A stretch of 37,127 nt of DNA from 2-02-FULL-48-14 sp964356195. GTDB lineage: Bacteria > Patescibacteriota > Gracilibacteria > UBA1369 > 2-02-FULL-48-14. The stretch spans positions 1-37,127 of the forward strand of contig CAYHGP010000009.1 in assembly GCA_964356195.1 (NCBI GenBank). The letters run 5' to 3'. The notes under the pieces are model-generated. The model ran no database searches. It worked only from the letters and a program-made list of their open reading frames with translations, and was not told the DNA's origin. The translations under genes were made by a program, and so were the position numbers. This document shows positions 9,891-17,809 of this stretch, one piece after another. Position 1 is the first letter of the stretch. Each line of letters begins with the position of its first letter.

Positions 9891-10343
9891 ATGCCTATGA
9901 AGCTTCTTAAACAGAAAGCCTTCACGCTCATAGAACTTTTACTTGTTATTGTTATCTTGGCGATTCTTGCGGGAATCGTTATTGTGGCAATTAATCCTGC
10001 GCGACAAGTTGCTCAGGCTAACAACGCACAACGCAGCAGCGATGTGAGAGCTGTGCTGGACGCCGTTCATGAATACGCTGTTGATCAACGTGGAGTAATG
10101 CCTACGGAAATCACGGCCGTTCCAACAGTAGTTGGAAGCGGAGTTGGACAAATTGATATTTGTACCTATTTGGTTCCTACTTATATCACGGCTATGCCTT
10201 TTGATCCTACGGCTACTGGAGGAGCTTACACGGACTGTACAAGCTACGACACTCAGTACAGTATTTCCATCGATGCGAACAACCGTCTTACGGTTACCGC
10301 ACTTGGAGCTGAACTTGCTGAAACTATTTCAGTGAGCCGCTAG
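9891..10343 (+). CDS. Type IV major pilin
   Basis: A 150-residue prepilin. The leader (MPMKLLKQKA, or MKLLKQKA from the second ATG at 9897) precedes FTLIELLLVIVILAILAGIV with Glu5, the most canonical pilin helix in the operon. Two cysteines in the C-terminal third (DICTYL and YTDCTSY) could form the D-region disulphide. The position at the operon end, a possible own promoter and a strong terminator fit an abundantly expressed structural subunit. Ala precedes the cleavage site, as in the other prepilins here. Major-pilin status is inferred. Confidence 0.85.
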   Translation: MPMKLLKQKAFTLIELLLVIVILAILAGIVIVAINPARQVAQANNAQRSSDVRAVLDAVHEYAVDQRGVMPTEITAVPTVVGSGVGQIDICTYLVPTYITAMPFDPTATGGAYTDCTSYDTQYSISIDANNRLTVTALGAELAETISVSR

Positions 10344-10363
10344 TTCATTTTCTTTTAGATTTT

Positions 10364-10394
10364 AAAAAGAGGCCTTGAAAGGGGCCTCTTTTTT
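10364..10394 (+). terminator. Strong intrinsic terminator after the pilus operon
   Basis: AAAAAGAGGCC (10364-10374), an 8-nt loop TTGAAAGG and GGCCTCTTTTTT (10383-10394) form an 11-bp hairpin that runs into a T-tract. It separates the pilus operon from the following Rel-like gene. Confidence 0.9.
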
Positions 10395-10409
10395 CTTGGT
10401 TAAAGTAGG

Positions 10410-10438
10410 TTGACAGGTGGGGGCCTTGGCGAGAGAAT
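10410..10438 (+). promoter_or_regulatory. Promoter of the Rel/SpoT-like gene
   Basis: A perfect TTGACA (10410-10415), a 17-nt spacer and GAGAAT (10433-10438, four of six consensus bases) lie between the terminator and the ATG at 10472. Predicted leader about 27 nt. Confidence 0.5.
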
Positions 10439-10471
10439 GGGGTCTTTGGTGTATCTAATTAATCTGACGAT

Positions 10472-12922
10472 ATGCGGCCGCATGGAGAAGGCGATCTCGA
10501 GACTGAGAGAGCTATAGAGCCATCGACGAGATCCAACGAGGTGGTGCTTGAGGGTTTGGAGCCTGAGTTGGCCGTCGTTGACCTTACTTACGATGTTCCT
10601 TCTTGGGGCGTTTTTTATGATGCTCGTACTCCTCATCCTGAACAAAAAAATCGGCATTTGGAGGACATGGCTTATGTGGATGAACTGCTCGACTCCATTC
10701 AGGCTAAAGGACTTGATGCCAAAGGTTTTATTGATGAAGACTTAAGAACTGCCTGTAAGCAGACCATTCTCCTCATTCAACGTCGACATGATCAATTTCA
10801 GACTCCTCCTTACAGTCGTGAGGAAATTCGAATTCTGGTTTCAGAAATGCAGTATGTGGACTACTTGCATCGTGTACACCGAAAAACTCAGCGCGATGAC
10901 GGTACTCTTTATTCGCGTGAACATCTTTTTAAGGCCGTTCGGAATGCCATCGTTTCTCAGGGTATTACCGATCTTGTTTATTTGGTCGCCGTGCTTCATC
11001 ACGATGATGGGGAAGACTTGGATTTTAACGAAGAAACGGAGGCGGGTACGGGCGAAGTTCGAAAAAGGATTCAGCCGAATCATCTTCTCGGTGAAAGTAG
11101 CTTTCGGACTGAGCTTGAGGCTCTTTTAGGCCCCACTTTTGTTGGGCATTTTATTCAAGTGTTTCGTGAAAAAGTTCTGCACATTGATCGCGGGCTTACC
11201 AAAGAAAAGAATAAACGGAAAAGTTCTGAAGCCAATGAGGCCGACAATTTCCGAACCCTTTTGGAATACACCGACAGGGATGTGTTGGTGGTGTTGGCTC
11301 GTTTGGTTGATCGTTTGCATAATTTACGAACTTTGGAGGGGAAGGCTAAACGAAAACCTGAAACTGCCCGTGAAACGGCCATGACTTCGGCCACGGTGCA
11401 TGCTCGGTTTCCTAAAACTTTCCAAATGGATCGGCTGTACGACGAAATTGTAGAAGCCTGTTTCGAGCATGTGAATCCGGAGCTGGTACGCGATATAAAG
11501 TTGAGACAACTCAGAAGAATCGATAAGCGCTTAAATGGTGAATCCCCTCTTGGGTTGAGGTTGTTCAGCATTGTAGACGCGGCTCAGCGAGAGGAATTGG
11601 GAATAAAATTCATTGGTATTCGACCCAGGTCTTTTGGAAGCCTTGTGAACCCGGAGGAAATACGCAATCCCGCTTATGATCCTTTCTCTGAAATGGATGA
11701 CTGGGATCCTTTGTTTGAGGTGCTTGTTCATGTGGATGATCCAAAAAATATCAAACGACTTATTCAAGAGATCGCCTCTATTTTCCGGGAAGATATGGAG
11801 ATTGGTGCCGGACAGATTGATGTGATGCAGACTCCTTCCACTACTCGACCTCAAAAAGGGACCTGTATTTCTATTTATGACCCTCATTTGGGAGGACAGG
11901 TTTTCATTCGCATTAATGATGAGCGATCGGAAGCTTTGAGTCTTCGCGGAGTTTTTGAAGCTCCCAAGCAAGAGCCGGTGCGAGGACTTCTTCCCTTGCC
12001 CGAATACCGTTTACCTTCTCATCATGGGGCGGCCGTTCGCCGTGTTTTACACAGAACAGGCCCGGGCACGGATGTGACTGATATCTTTAATCTTGCTCAA
12101 AAAGAGCTTTTACATCCCACCGTCATGGTGCGTACTCCCGATCTTGATCAGCTCCACCTCCCTTCGGGCTCTTTGGTGGTGGATTTTGCGGCTGTCATTC
12201 ATGAGAATGTTTTGGCGACTTTTAGCGGAGCGACAGTACGGAGTGAAAGTCCTTTGGCGCCTCCCAAAAAGGGCGTTCAGGCACTGACACCACTTGAAGA
12301 AGGGGATATTGTGGATATTCATAATGATGGCCACTCTTTGTTGGATCTTAAATGGGGCTACCTTGGGAATAGTCATACGCGTGCTGCGATGCGCGAGATT
12401 TTACGTAAGGATGGTCCGGAAGTCAGTCGGGAACGTGGAAAAGCCTTTTTAGTAGAGTTGGGAACCTTGCTTGGTTTAGAGGATCCTTCTACTTTGGCGT
12501 CCAGGCTTGTTGCTATGCAGAAGCCATCCGTTTCACCGGCGGAAGCACCGGGTCGTGAAGATTGGTATCTTCGTAAGGTAGGCTTCCTTCGGGAGGATCC
12601 TTTCGAAGCTTTGGCTCAAAACACTACGTTTGCTCAGGCTCCTTTGGCGGTTTGCGTGGAAGCTCCTGATGTCCCTGACATTTTGAGCAAACTCAGTCAT
12701 GAATTTGGTCGTGCCGGCATAAGTATTGTTGGGGACGGATTGATTTTTGGAGAACGCTATCAAAAAGTGGAAGGAGGTCCTGTGTTGACCACCGTGAGAA
12801 TTCACATTCAATCGCCTAATTTAAAGCAGGTGACTGCTCACGATATTCTGCTGTGTCTTTTACATTTGAACGAAACCTATCCTACGAGGATTGAAACTGA
12901 TATTTTCAAGAAGGCGCTTTAG
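10472..12922 (+). CDS. Divergent RelA/SpoT homologue: (p)ppGpp hydrolase domain, degenerate synthetase, TGS and ACT domains
   Basis: An 816-residue protein with the long-Rel domain order. The HD hydrolase (about 125-300) keeps HDxxED as H177-D178-x-x-E181-D182, an upstream His in YSREHL and DRLHN at 280-284, so it can probably degrade (p)ppGpp. The synthetase-position segment (about 370-500) aligns only loosely: GIRPRSFGSL stands where GRPKHIYSI-like sequence is expected, and the YDLxAxRV acidic residue and the ExQIRT glutamate are not seen. TGS (about 548-625) is clear, with LPSGSLVVDFAAVIHENV and LEEGDIVDI. A C-terminal ACT-like domain follows from about 720. Inference: a stringent-response enzyme biased to, or restricted to, hydrolysis. 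The gene has its own promoter, and its 3' end overlaps the convergent gene by 17 bp. Confidence 0.85.
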   Translation: MRPHGEGDLETERAIEPSTRSNEVVLEGLEPELAVVDLTYDVPSWGVFYDARTPHPEQKNRHLEDMAYVDELLDSIQAKGLDAKGFIDEDLRTACKQTILLIQRRHDQFQTPPYSREEIRILVSEMQYVDYLHRVHRKTQRDDGTLYSREHLFKAVRNAIVSQGITDLVYLVAVLHHDDGEDLDFNEETEAGTGEVRKRIQPNHLLGESSFRTELEALLGPTFVGHFIQVFREKVLHIDRGLTKEKNKRKSSEANEADNFRTLLEYTDRDVLVVLARLVDRLHNLRTLEGKAKRKPETARETAMTSATVHARFPKTFQMDRLYDEIVEACFEHVNPELVRDIKLRQLRRIDKRLNGESPLGLRLFSIVDAAQREELGIKFIGIRPRSFGSLVNPEEIRNPAYDPFSEMDDWDPLFEVLVHVDDPKNIKRLIQEIASIFREDMEIGAGQIDVMQTPSTTRPQKGTCISIYDPHLGGQVFIRINDERSEALSLRGVFEAPKQEPVRGLLPLPEYRLPSHHGAAVRRVLHRTGPGTDVTDIFNLAQKELLHPTVMVRTPDLDQLHLPSGSLVVDFAAVIHENVLATFSGATVRSESPLAPPKKGVQALTPLEEGDIVDIHNDGHSLLDLKWGYLGNSHTRAAMREILRKDGPEVSRERGKAFLVELGTLLGLEDPSTLASRLVAMQKPSVSPAEAPGREDWYLRKVGFLREDPFEALAQNTTFAQAPLAVCVEAPDVPDILSKLSHEFGRAGISIVGDGLIFGERYQKVEGGPVLTTVRIHIQSPNLKQVTAHDILLCLLHLNETYPTRIETDIFKKAL

Positions 12923-13658
12923 CGGTGTCTAAGGGAGTTTTGTCCGGTTCGTCTTGTTCGAGGGCAAGTTTGTCTTCGGGTTCGAACTTTTGGCTGCGGG
13001 AAGTGAGAGGATTGTAGGTCTCGTAAAAAAGCTCGATGAGTTCTTGAGTGTTGAGTTCTTGCACGCGTAGTCCACAGCCTTCCAAGCCGGAGCGAACGGT
13101 ATTTACACGTTGAGAGAGGCGCTTTTTGAGTTCTTCGAATTGGGCGTGGCGTTGATTGATTTTAGTGACGGTGTCTTGAGGAAAAATGTTTTCGAGGAAT
13201 GAAGCGAGGAAGCCTTTTTTCTCCTGACCAAAAGGATCATGAGGGATGACCACGTAAAATTGTTTTTCCATGATGTCGGCGTATTCCACGAGACGTGAAA
13301 TGTATTCGATGTATTCAAAGGTTTGTTTTTGGAGCAGGGGGTTCGTCTGTTTTACTCCGATTTTTTTTAGTTTTTCAATGTAGTTTTCGAGGTCGAGTTT
13401 TCGACTGCGAATTACAATTTGGATTGGAAATTCCAAAGTGTTGAGAAAGTTTTGGTAAGAGTAAATAACGGCGTTTTGTTCCTCTTCCGATTTCAAGTTG
13501 AGGTTGACGCTGGAACTTTTCAAAACCGTTCTTAATCCGCCGTTTTTAAGAATGACGGTGTCATCATGAATTTCAGCAATCTTTAAATGCATTTGGGTAC
13601 TTGTTTTCTTGTCATCTTTTCCGCCTTTTACCGAGTTTTGAAACTTGGGATCGTTCAT
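12906..13658 (-). CDS. TraC-like domain protein of the PrgI operon
   Basis: A 250-residue soluble protein. The segment IAEIHDDTVILKNGGLRTVLK, with SVNLNLKSEEEQNAVIYSYQNFLNTL and FPIQIVIRSRKLD after it, is typical of the N-terminal domain of TraC/VirB4-type proteins, which often follow PrgI genes in Patescibacteria and Gram-positive conjugation loci. There is no Walker A or B motif, so this is not the ATPase itself. It overlaps the PrgI-like gene upstream by 4 bp (ATGA). The C-terminal 40 residues are low-complexity and charged. No VirB4 ATPase, VirD4 or relaxase is in the window, so a role in DNA transfer is not established. Confidence 0.72.
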   Translation of the reverse strand: MNDPKFQNSVKGGKDDKKTSTQMHLKIAEIHDDTVILKNGGLRTVLKSSSVNLNLKSEEEQNAVIYSYQNFLNTLEFPIQIVIRSRKLDLENYIEKLKKIGVKQTNPLLQKQTFEYIEYISRLVEYADIMEKQFYVVIPHDPFGQEKKGFLASFLENIFPQDTVTKINQRHAQFEELKKRLSQRVNTVRSGLEGCGLRVQELNTQELIELFYETYNPLTSRSQKFEPEDKLALEQDEPDKTPLDTAKAPS

Positions 13659-14110
13659 GCGCTGGGATGTGGATTACTTTGGTAAGTGTCGAGCATCTTG
13701 GTGATGTCGCCAATTTTGCTGAGACGTTCGTGATCTCGTTCGGCCTTAGTTTTTTCTCCTACTCCAGTTTGCACTTTTTTCACTTTTTCAGCAAATAGGG
13801 TTGTGCTGTACATATCGGCTCCACCCATCACAAAAGTTCTTTTTTTGGGGATGGCCATAAACTCCACCATGAGAAAGCACCACTTTCCGAAGTTTATTCC
13901 GTTGATTTTTACAAACGTGACCAAAAGGGTGATGATGGTGGGTATGAGCGTGGGAATCAGCCACGTTTCAATGTAGTAGCTTTTCGCAAGACTCACGTAA
14001 ATGGCGTAGGAAATTCCACCTCCAATTCCCAGGGTGATGAGCTGTTTAAGCGTCAGCGGGCCCACGATTTTATCTTCAATCTGGACGTTTTGAGGGATTT
14101 TGTATTGCAT
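13655..14110 (-). CDS. PrgI family membrane protein
   Basis: The 151 residues start MQYKIPQNVQIEDKIVGPLT and continue with LKQLITLGIGGGISYAIYVSL and a second hydrophobic helix (about 52-68), the usual two-helix PrgI arrangement (VirB3-like inner membrane component). A soluble tail of about 70 residues follows. It is the middle gene of a three-gene minus-strand operon, 1 nt after its shorter paralogue and overlapping the TraC-like gene by 4 bp. Confidence 0.82.
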   Translation of the reverse strand: MQYKIPQNVQIEDKIVGPLTLKQLITLGIGGGISYAIYVSLAKSYYIETWLIPTLIPTIITLLVTFVKINGINFGKWCFLMVEFMAIPKKRTFVMGGADMYSTTLFAEKVKKVQTGVGEKTKAERDHERLSKIGDITKMLDTYQSNPHPSA

Positions 14111-14111
14111 C

Positions 14112-14396
14112 TTATTTTATTTTTCGCACTTTCGTGCGTGTTAATCTCCTAAGTATAGCAGAAAATGGGTTTTTCTTCAAGAATTTAAACCTGATGGATT
14201 TCTTGATTCGGCTGGGTTCGATAAATGTGAGGAGAAGGGCCAATGTGATTGGAATCAGGGTTGGGAATAGCCATATTTGATAGTAAAACGTCGGTTCGAG
14301 ATATGCATAAATGGCGTAAGAAATGCTAAGTCCAATGCCGAGCGTGAGGATTTGCCTGAGGTTTAGGTCGCCCAGAATTTTGTCTTCAAGTTTCAT
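14112..14396 (-). CDS. Short PrgI-like membrane protein (tandem paralogue)
   Basis: A 94-residue protein closely parallel to the next gene: LEDKILGDLNLRQILTLGIG against IEDKIVGPLTLKQLITLGIG, and the same IWLFPTLIPITLALLLTF second helix pattern. It lacks the long soluble tail and ends in a basic stretch (RRLTRTKVRKIK). It is the first gene of the operon, behind a good promoter. Tandem duplication with divergence is the simplest explanation; the two may form a hetero-oligomer in the membrane. Confidence 0.78.
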   Translation of the reverse strand: MKLEDKILGDLNLRQILTLGIGLSISYAIYAYLEPTFYYQIWLFPTLIPITLALLLTFIEPSRIKKSIRFKFLKKNPFSAILRRLTRTKVRKIK

Positions 14397-14415
14397 TTTT
14401 TATTTTAATCTGATA

Positions 14416-14444
14416 AGTATACCAGAAAGGAGGGCTTTTTTCAA
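14416..14444 (-). promoter_or_regulatory. Promoter of the PrgI-like operon
   Basis: On the minus strand TTGAAA (14439-14444), a 17-nt spacer and TATACT (14416-14421). Transcription would start near 14409, leaving only about 13 nt before the ATG at 14396. There is no room for a normal Shine-Dalgarno site and none is seen. Confidence 0.7.
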
Positions 14445-14474
14445 GGCGCTAAACCTGGTAGACTCCCTCCACAT

Positions 14475-16289
14475 ATGGAAAACATTCGAAATTTTTGCAT
14501 CATTGCGCACATTGACCATGGGAAATCCACCTTGGCGGATCGCTTTTTGGAGGTTACGGGGGCTATGACAATGCGTGAAATGAAGCATGGTCAGATGCTG
14601 GACACCATGGATATTGAACAGGAACGCGGGATTACCATTAAATTGCAGCCGGTGCGAATGGATTGGACGCATGGGGGCAAAACCTACCAGTTGAATTTGA
14701 TCGATACGCCCGGGCACGTGGACTTTAGTTACGAAGTTTCACGAAGTTTGGCGGCGTGTGAAGGTGCGATTTTAGTGGTGGATGCGAGCCAGGGAATTCA
14801 GGCGCAAACGCTGGCAAATTGTTACATGGCCTTGGAGCACAATATGACCATTATTCCGGTGCTCAATAAAATTGATTTGCCGGCGGCGGAACCCGAACGC
14901 CGTGCCTTGGAAATTGAGAATGCACTGGGCATTCCTCGTGATGAAATTATTTGTATCTCTGCGAAAGATGGTACGAATGTGGAAAAAGTTTTGGAGCGCG
15001 TCTTGGAAAAGGTTCCGCCGCCCACATCGCTCGGCACGGACGGTGAAACGCGGGCGCTTATTTTTGATTCCGTGTACGACCCCTACAAAGGAATTGTGGC
15101 TTATGTCCGGCTCATGCAGGGCTCACTCAAACGCGGTCAAAAAATTAAATTCCTCAATACAAAAGCGGTGTCGGAAATTATTGAAGTGGGATGTTTCAGG
15201 CCCAAGTATCAAGCCCTCGAGCAACTGAGCTCGGGAGAGGTGGGGTACATTGTCACGGGGATGAAATCGGTGGCGGATTCGCGAGTGGGGGACACCATTT
15301 GGCGACGTGAAGGGTGGAACCCAAAAGAAGAAGTGGACGTTGAGCCTTTGCCCGGTTACAAGCGTGTGACGCCTTTCGTTTATGCCGGAATTTTTTGTAC
15401 GGAAGGAGAGGATTACCCTTTGCTACGCGATGCGCTTGAAAAACTCAGCCTCAATGATTCTTCACTGACGTTTGAGCCGGAACACTCCGGCGCGCTCGGC
15501 CACGGTTTTCGATGTGGATTTTTAGGTCTGCTGCATCTCGATATTGTGCAGGAACGTTTGGAGCGCGAATACAATTTAGATCTTATTGTTACGGCGCCGA
15601 GTGTTTCGTATGAAGTGCTGAAAACGGACGGGACGGAAATTCGAATTGCGAACCCCGCCGAGCTTCCGGAATATAATTATGTCGTTGAAATTAGAGAACC
15701 GTGGATGAAAGTTGAAATTTTAGTGCCGCGGGATTTTGTAGGGGCCGTGATGAAACTGCTCAATGAGCGCCGTGGACTTTCCAGAAATATTCAGTACCTC
15801 GATGAGCAACGTGTGAACATTATCTATGAAATTCCGTTAGCCTCCATTGTGGTGGATTTTTACGACGAATTGAAAAGTGTTTCTTCCGGTTATGCCTCGA
15901 TGGCTTATGAATTTATTGAATTCCGTAAAGGCGACCTTGTTCGGCTCGATATGCTTGTTCACAATGAACGTATTGATGCGCTTTCCATTATTATTCATCG
16001 AAGTGAAGCGGCGTATCACGGGGGAGTGGTGGCTAAACGATTGAAGGGAATTATTCCGAAGGCTCAATTTGAAATTCCCATTCAGGCGGCCATTGGAGCC
16101 AAAGTGGTGGCGCGCGAAACCATCGGCTCTTTCCGCAAAGATGTGACCGGTTACTTGTATGGCGGCGACGTGACGCGAAAAAATAAACTTTTGGACAAGC
16201 AGAAAAAAGGGAAAAAACGCATGAAAATGTTTGGGAAAGTGGAAGTGCCTCAGGAAGCTTTCCTTGCGGTTCTGAGGAAGAGCGACTAG
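14475..16289 (+). CDS. lepA: Elongation factor 4 (LepA), ribosomal back-translocase GTPase
   Basis: The 604 residues match the usual LepA length. GTPase motifs: G1 AHIDHGKST (11-19), G3 DTPGH (77-81) and G4 NKID (131-134). EF-G-like domains II, III and V follow, then the LepA-specific C-terminal domain, recognisable from the end GSFRKDVTGYLYGGDVTRKNKLLDKQKKGKKRMK. LepA acts on stalled or mis-translocated ribosomes. It is divergent from the PrgI operon; only 78 bp separate the two starts. A weak TAGACT (14459-14464) is the best -10 candidate. The start follows a C-rich leader without Shine-Dalgarno. Confidence 0.97.
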   Translation: MENIRNFCIIAHIDHGKSTLADRFLEVTGAMTMREMKHGQMLDTMDIEQERGITIKLQPVRMDWTHGGKTYQLNLIDTPGHVDFSYEVSRSLAACEGAILVVDASQGIQAQTLANCYMALEHNMTIIPVLNKIDLPAAEPERRALEIENALGIPRDEIICISAKDGTNVEKVLERVLEKVPPPTSLGTDGETRALIFDSVYDPYKGIVAYVRLMQGSLKRGQKIKFLNTKAVSEIIEVGCFRPKYQALEQLSSGEVGYIVTGMKSVADSRVGDTIWRREGWNPKEEVDVEPLPGYKRVTPFVYAGIFCTEGEDYPLLRDALEKLSLNDSSLTFEPEHSGALGHGFRCGFLGLLHLDIVQERLEREYNLDLIVTAPSVSYEVLKTDGTEIRIANPAELPEYNYVVEIREPWMKVEILVPRDFVGAVMKLLNERRGLSRNIQYLDEQRVNIIYEIPLASIVVDFYDELKSVSSGYASMAYEFIEFRKGDLVRLDMLVHNERIDALSIIIHRSEAAYHGGVVAKRLKGIIPKAQFEIPIQAAIGAKVVARETIGSFRKDVTGYLYGGDVTRKNKLLDKQKKGKKRMKMFGKVEVPQEAFLAVLRKSD

Positions 16290-16299
16290 AATTTTCGAG

Positions 16300-17787
16300 A
16301 TGAAATCCACCCGCCTTCTGCTTTTCATTGTTCTTACTTTGTTGCTTTCTTCCTGTACTCCGCAGGAAATTTTTGACGGAGAAAATACGGCCTCCGATGC
16401 CAGTGTGACTATTGGCTATGCGGAGCCACTTTCGAGCTATTCACCATTGAGTTATGAGGCCAGTAATCGCAAATATTTGGCGAATATGTATGAGTCGCTG
16501 GTGAGCTTTGATTCCACGTTCAACTATGAAACGGCCTTGGCGGTTTCTTGGGGACGTCTCGACGACACCACTTGGGATTTTCATTTGCGTGAGGGCGTGC
16601 GTTTTCATGACGGCTCTACTTTTGATGCGGACGATGTTTTATATTCGTTTCAAGTCGCTCAAGCTCAGGAAGGTTCCGAATTGGGTGCTTTGCTCAGCAC
16701 GATTGTGAGCATCGAAAAAACCGATCTTTATCGAATTGAAATTAAAACAAAAGTGCCGGATCCGCTGCTGCTGAACAAACTGACTTACGTGTACATGGTT
16801 CCCGGCGACTATGAAAACTTTGATCTTCCTGTGGGAACGGGGCCTTACCGGGTCTCCCAATTCGTCGATAACACTTTGGTTCTGGAACGTTTCGACGATT
16901 ATTGGGGGCCGTTAGCGTACTTTAAACAAGCGCGGCTCCGCTATATTGCGGACCCGAAAGAAAGGCTCGATGCTTTTTTGAACAACGAGGTGCAAGTTTT
17001 GGCGAATGTTCCCCCGCAGTATGTCCCTGATTTGGAGTCTGCCGGTATTTCCGTGCAACATTTCCCGAGCTTGGAAGTGAGTACCCTCATGTTTAATATG
17101 CGCAGTGTTTTTGCCGATGCCAACTTGCGTGCGGCGGTGTGGTCTGCGCTCAGCACCGACTATGCCGATACTTTGGGAGGGGGGTACCTCATGAGTACTT
17201 CTCAAGTGGCCGCCAAAGGGATTACCGGGTACAACGGCGAAGCTCATGCGCGTGAGCAAGATTTACAAATAGCGGGAGGGTTTCGAGCGGCCTACCCTGA
17301 TGAAGTGAATGTTACCTTGGATTTGCCTTCCGGTTTGGATGCTCTGGGCGAAGCCATTGCCGCGGATTTGGCGAAAATTGATATCACCGTGACGGTGAAT
17401 ATTTTAGAACCGGAGGCTTTTGAGGAGAAAATCCTCTCCGGAGTTTCGGATTTTTACTTTTTCGGTTGGAAGTATGACTTGGCGGACAGCATCGATTTCT
17501 TTGAATCTGTGGTTCATACCCAAGAGGGCAATTATGGGGAGTTCAATGGAATGGCTTATTCCAATGCCACTTTGGACGAAAAAATCGAAGAAACCAGTCT
17601 TCTTCTGGACACGGCGGAGCGTCGTACTCAACTTGAAGTCTTAAATGAGCTGCTTTTGAACGATAAAGTGATAGAGCCTCTCTTCGAGTCCCAGGTGCTT
17701 TATGCGGTTCGTCCCGAGCTTTATTACAGCTTCCGGCTCGACGGCCTTATATTAGCTTCAGAAATTGTCGGAAATGTGGTAAAATAA
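16300..17787 (+). CDS. Oligopeptide-binding lipoprotein (SBP_bac_5, OppA/DppA type)
   Basis: A 495-residue extracytoplasmic solute-binding lipoprotein. The signal peptide MKSTRLLLFIVLTLLLSSC ends in a lipobox with Cys19. Family landmarks: YEASNRKYLANMYESLVSFD near the start, LREGVRFHDGSTFDADDVLYSF (about 97-118), GTGPYRV (about 183), and the late FFGWKYDLADSIDFF segment. Proteins of this family deliver peptides or similar ligands to an ABC transporter, but no permease or ATPase gene lies nearby. It starts 10 bp after lepA and is followed after 22 bp by a membrane phosphatase, so it may act in sensing or be an orphan importer subunit. Confidence 0.92.
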   Translation: MKSTRLLLFIVLTLLLSSCTPQEIFDGENTASDASVTIGYAEPLSSYSPLSYEASNRKYLANMYESLVSFDSTFNYETALAVSWGRLDDTTWDFHLREGVRFHDGSTFDADDVLYSFQVAQAQEGSELGALLSTIVSIEKTDLYRIEIKTKVPDPLLLNKLTYVYMVPGDYENFDLPVGTGPYRVSQFVDNTLVLERFDDYWGPLAYFKQARLRYIADPKERLDAFLNNEVQVLANVPPQYVPDLESAGISVQHFPSLEVSTLMFNMRSVFADANLRAAVWSALSTDYADTLGGGYLMSTSQVAAKGITGYNGEAHAREQDLQIAGGFRAAYPDEVNVTLDLPSGLDALGEAIAADLAKIDITVTVNILEPEAFEEKILSGVSDFYFFGWKYDLADSIDFFESVVHTQEGNYGEFNGMAYSNATLDEKIEETSLLLDTAERRTQLEVLNELLLNDKVIEPLFESQVLYAVRPELYYSFRLDGLILASEIVGNVVK

Positions 17788-17809
17788 TAGGATACTTTAA
17801 GGTTATTGG

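Noticed and set aside
12906..14396. Calling this operon a conjugation system
   Set aside because: Only PrgI-like and TraC N-domain proteins are present; no ATPase with Walker motifs, relaxase or coupling protein.
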